This document shows, in pieces, positions 21,999 to 22,389 of a DNA stretch of 22,389 nucleotides. Every line of letters begins with the position of its first letter. Within the stretch, counting starts at the first letter, position 1. The position numbers and the translations under genes are program-made. The stretch is from Tyzzerella sp. UBA1042 (GTDB lineage Bacteria; Bacillota; Clostridia; Lachnospirales; Anaerotignaceae). Where the stretch lies: assembly GCA_002316675.1 (NCBI GenBank), contig DCDZ01000015.1, forward strand, positions 3,775 through 26,163, written 5' to 3'. The notes beneath the pieces are model-generated. The model made no database searches. It saw nothing but the letters and a program-made list of their open reading frames with translations, and was not told where the DNA came from.

Positions 21999-22389
21999 CG
22001 TTTTCTCCTTTCGGGATGTTGTCAAGAATTTGTACGGCGGCATTACCTTCAACCTGAATTTTTTCAGTTAATAGGTTATAACGTTTGGCAAGCAGCTCCG
22101 CGGCTTTTAACCGCTCTTTTTCATCCGGGGCCTTTTCAATTCTCCTTGCTTCTGAACACCCATCGCCACACCCTTCGACTACAACCACCTCTGCCTTACT
22201 TTCGCCGCGCAGTACCATTGTAAGATACTGCATCACTTCTGTAGCATCAGCAATCTTAGCATCGGAGATTTCCTGAAGCTGTTCATCAACATATTTTTTG
22301 ACCTCAGCATTTCTAAGCAATTTACCTCCGTTTGTAGCTGCTACGGAATCTTTTCTTACTTTTGGATACGCCGCCTTATATGCTCTGGT
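21982..22389 (-). CDS. terS: Terminase small subunit, 5' end outside window
   Basis: The frame is open to the right edge; 135 residues are visible. It begins TRAYKAAYPKVRKDSVAATN, then GGKLLRNAEVKKYVDEQLQE, the Terminase_2 (PF03592) signature of small terminase subunits. KIADATEVMQYLTMVLRGES, a Cys-containing acidic patch (EGCGDGCSEA) and a helix KERLKAAELLAKRYNLLTEK follow. The DNA-binding helix-turn-helix at the N-terminus lies partly outside. A TTG at 22320 is not the start, because the conserved part continues upstream of it. It recognises the pac site and regulates the large subunit. Confidence 0.9.
   Translation of the reverse strand, partial: TRAYKAAYPKVRKDSVAATNGGKLLRNAEVKKYVDEQLQEISDAKIADATEVMQYLTMVLRGESKAEVVVVEGCGDGCSEARRIEKAPDEKERLKAAELLAKRYNLLTEKIQVEGNAAVQILDNIPKGENDDKAG

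Noticed and set aside
1..22389. tRNA genes, CRISPR arrays, insertion sequences, integrase or repressor genes
   Set aside because: Nothing resembling these was seen on either strand; lysogeny genes presumably lie outside the window.

Overview
The window is the late half of a contractile-tailed (myovirus-type), PBSX/Xkd-like prophage in a Gram-positive host, probably a member of the Clostridia. The evidence is gene order and protein family resemblance: the whole Xkd-type series is present, together with a clostridial-type holin and NlpC/P60 endolysin. From about position 1177 to the right edge every recognised gene lies on the minus strand, so the phage late operon reads from right to left. No integrase, repressor, replication gene, tRNA or CRISPR array is visible.

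Left edge (1-1176): the 3' part of a plus-strand, DUF6612-like (probably lipoprotein) gene ends at 740 and is followed by a strong terminator. This is most likely chromosomal DNA. An AT-rich gap then runs to the prophage; the boundary probably lies in it, but no attachment site can be proved from one end.

Cargo region (1177-2300): a start-less remnant ORF, a GNAT-family acetyltransferase and a small upstream partner protein form an AT-rich toxin-antitoxin-like unit with its own candidate promoter and operator.

Lysis module (2454-4002): endolysin, LLH-type holin and two small proteins, one clearly membrane-spanning. They are separated from the tail genes by a textbook intrinsic terminator at 4021-4044.

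Tail and baseplate (4064-14871), from 3' to 5': XkdX, an XkdW-position protein, a tail fibre with four repeats, YmfQ/XkdU, XkdT (baseplate J), XkdS, XkdR, XkdQ, XkdP (LysM), tape measure, tail chaperone, tube (XkdM), sheath (XkdK) and a small conserved protein. The tail chaperone has a minus-1 slippery heptamer directly before its stop codon, and a 62-residue extension continues in the shifted frame. Between chaperone and tape measure sits a foreign-looking gene for a zinc-ribbon, single-pass membrane protein. It has its own promoter-like and terminator-like signals, which is the classic layout of a phage moron.

Head and packaging (14843-22389): tail terminator, HK97-gp10-like protein, head closure protein, head-tail connector, a SAP/HeH-like small protein, major capsid, GP20-type scaffold, Mu-F-like minor head protein, portal, and large and small terminase subunits. 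The small terminase subunit runs off the window. Genes are tightly packed with many stop/start overlaps, and GTG and TTG starts are frequent.

The least ordinary content is the two cargo units (the zinc-ribbon moron and the GNAT pair), the frameshift site, and two terminators placed inside what should be one late transcription unit.
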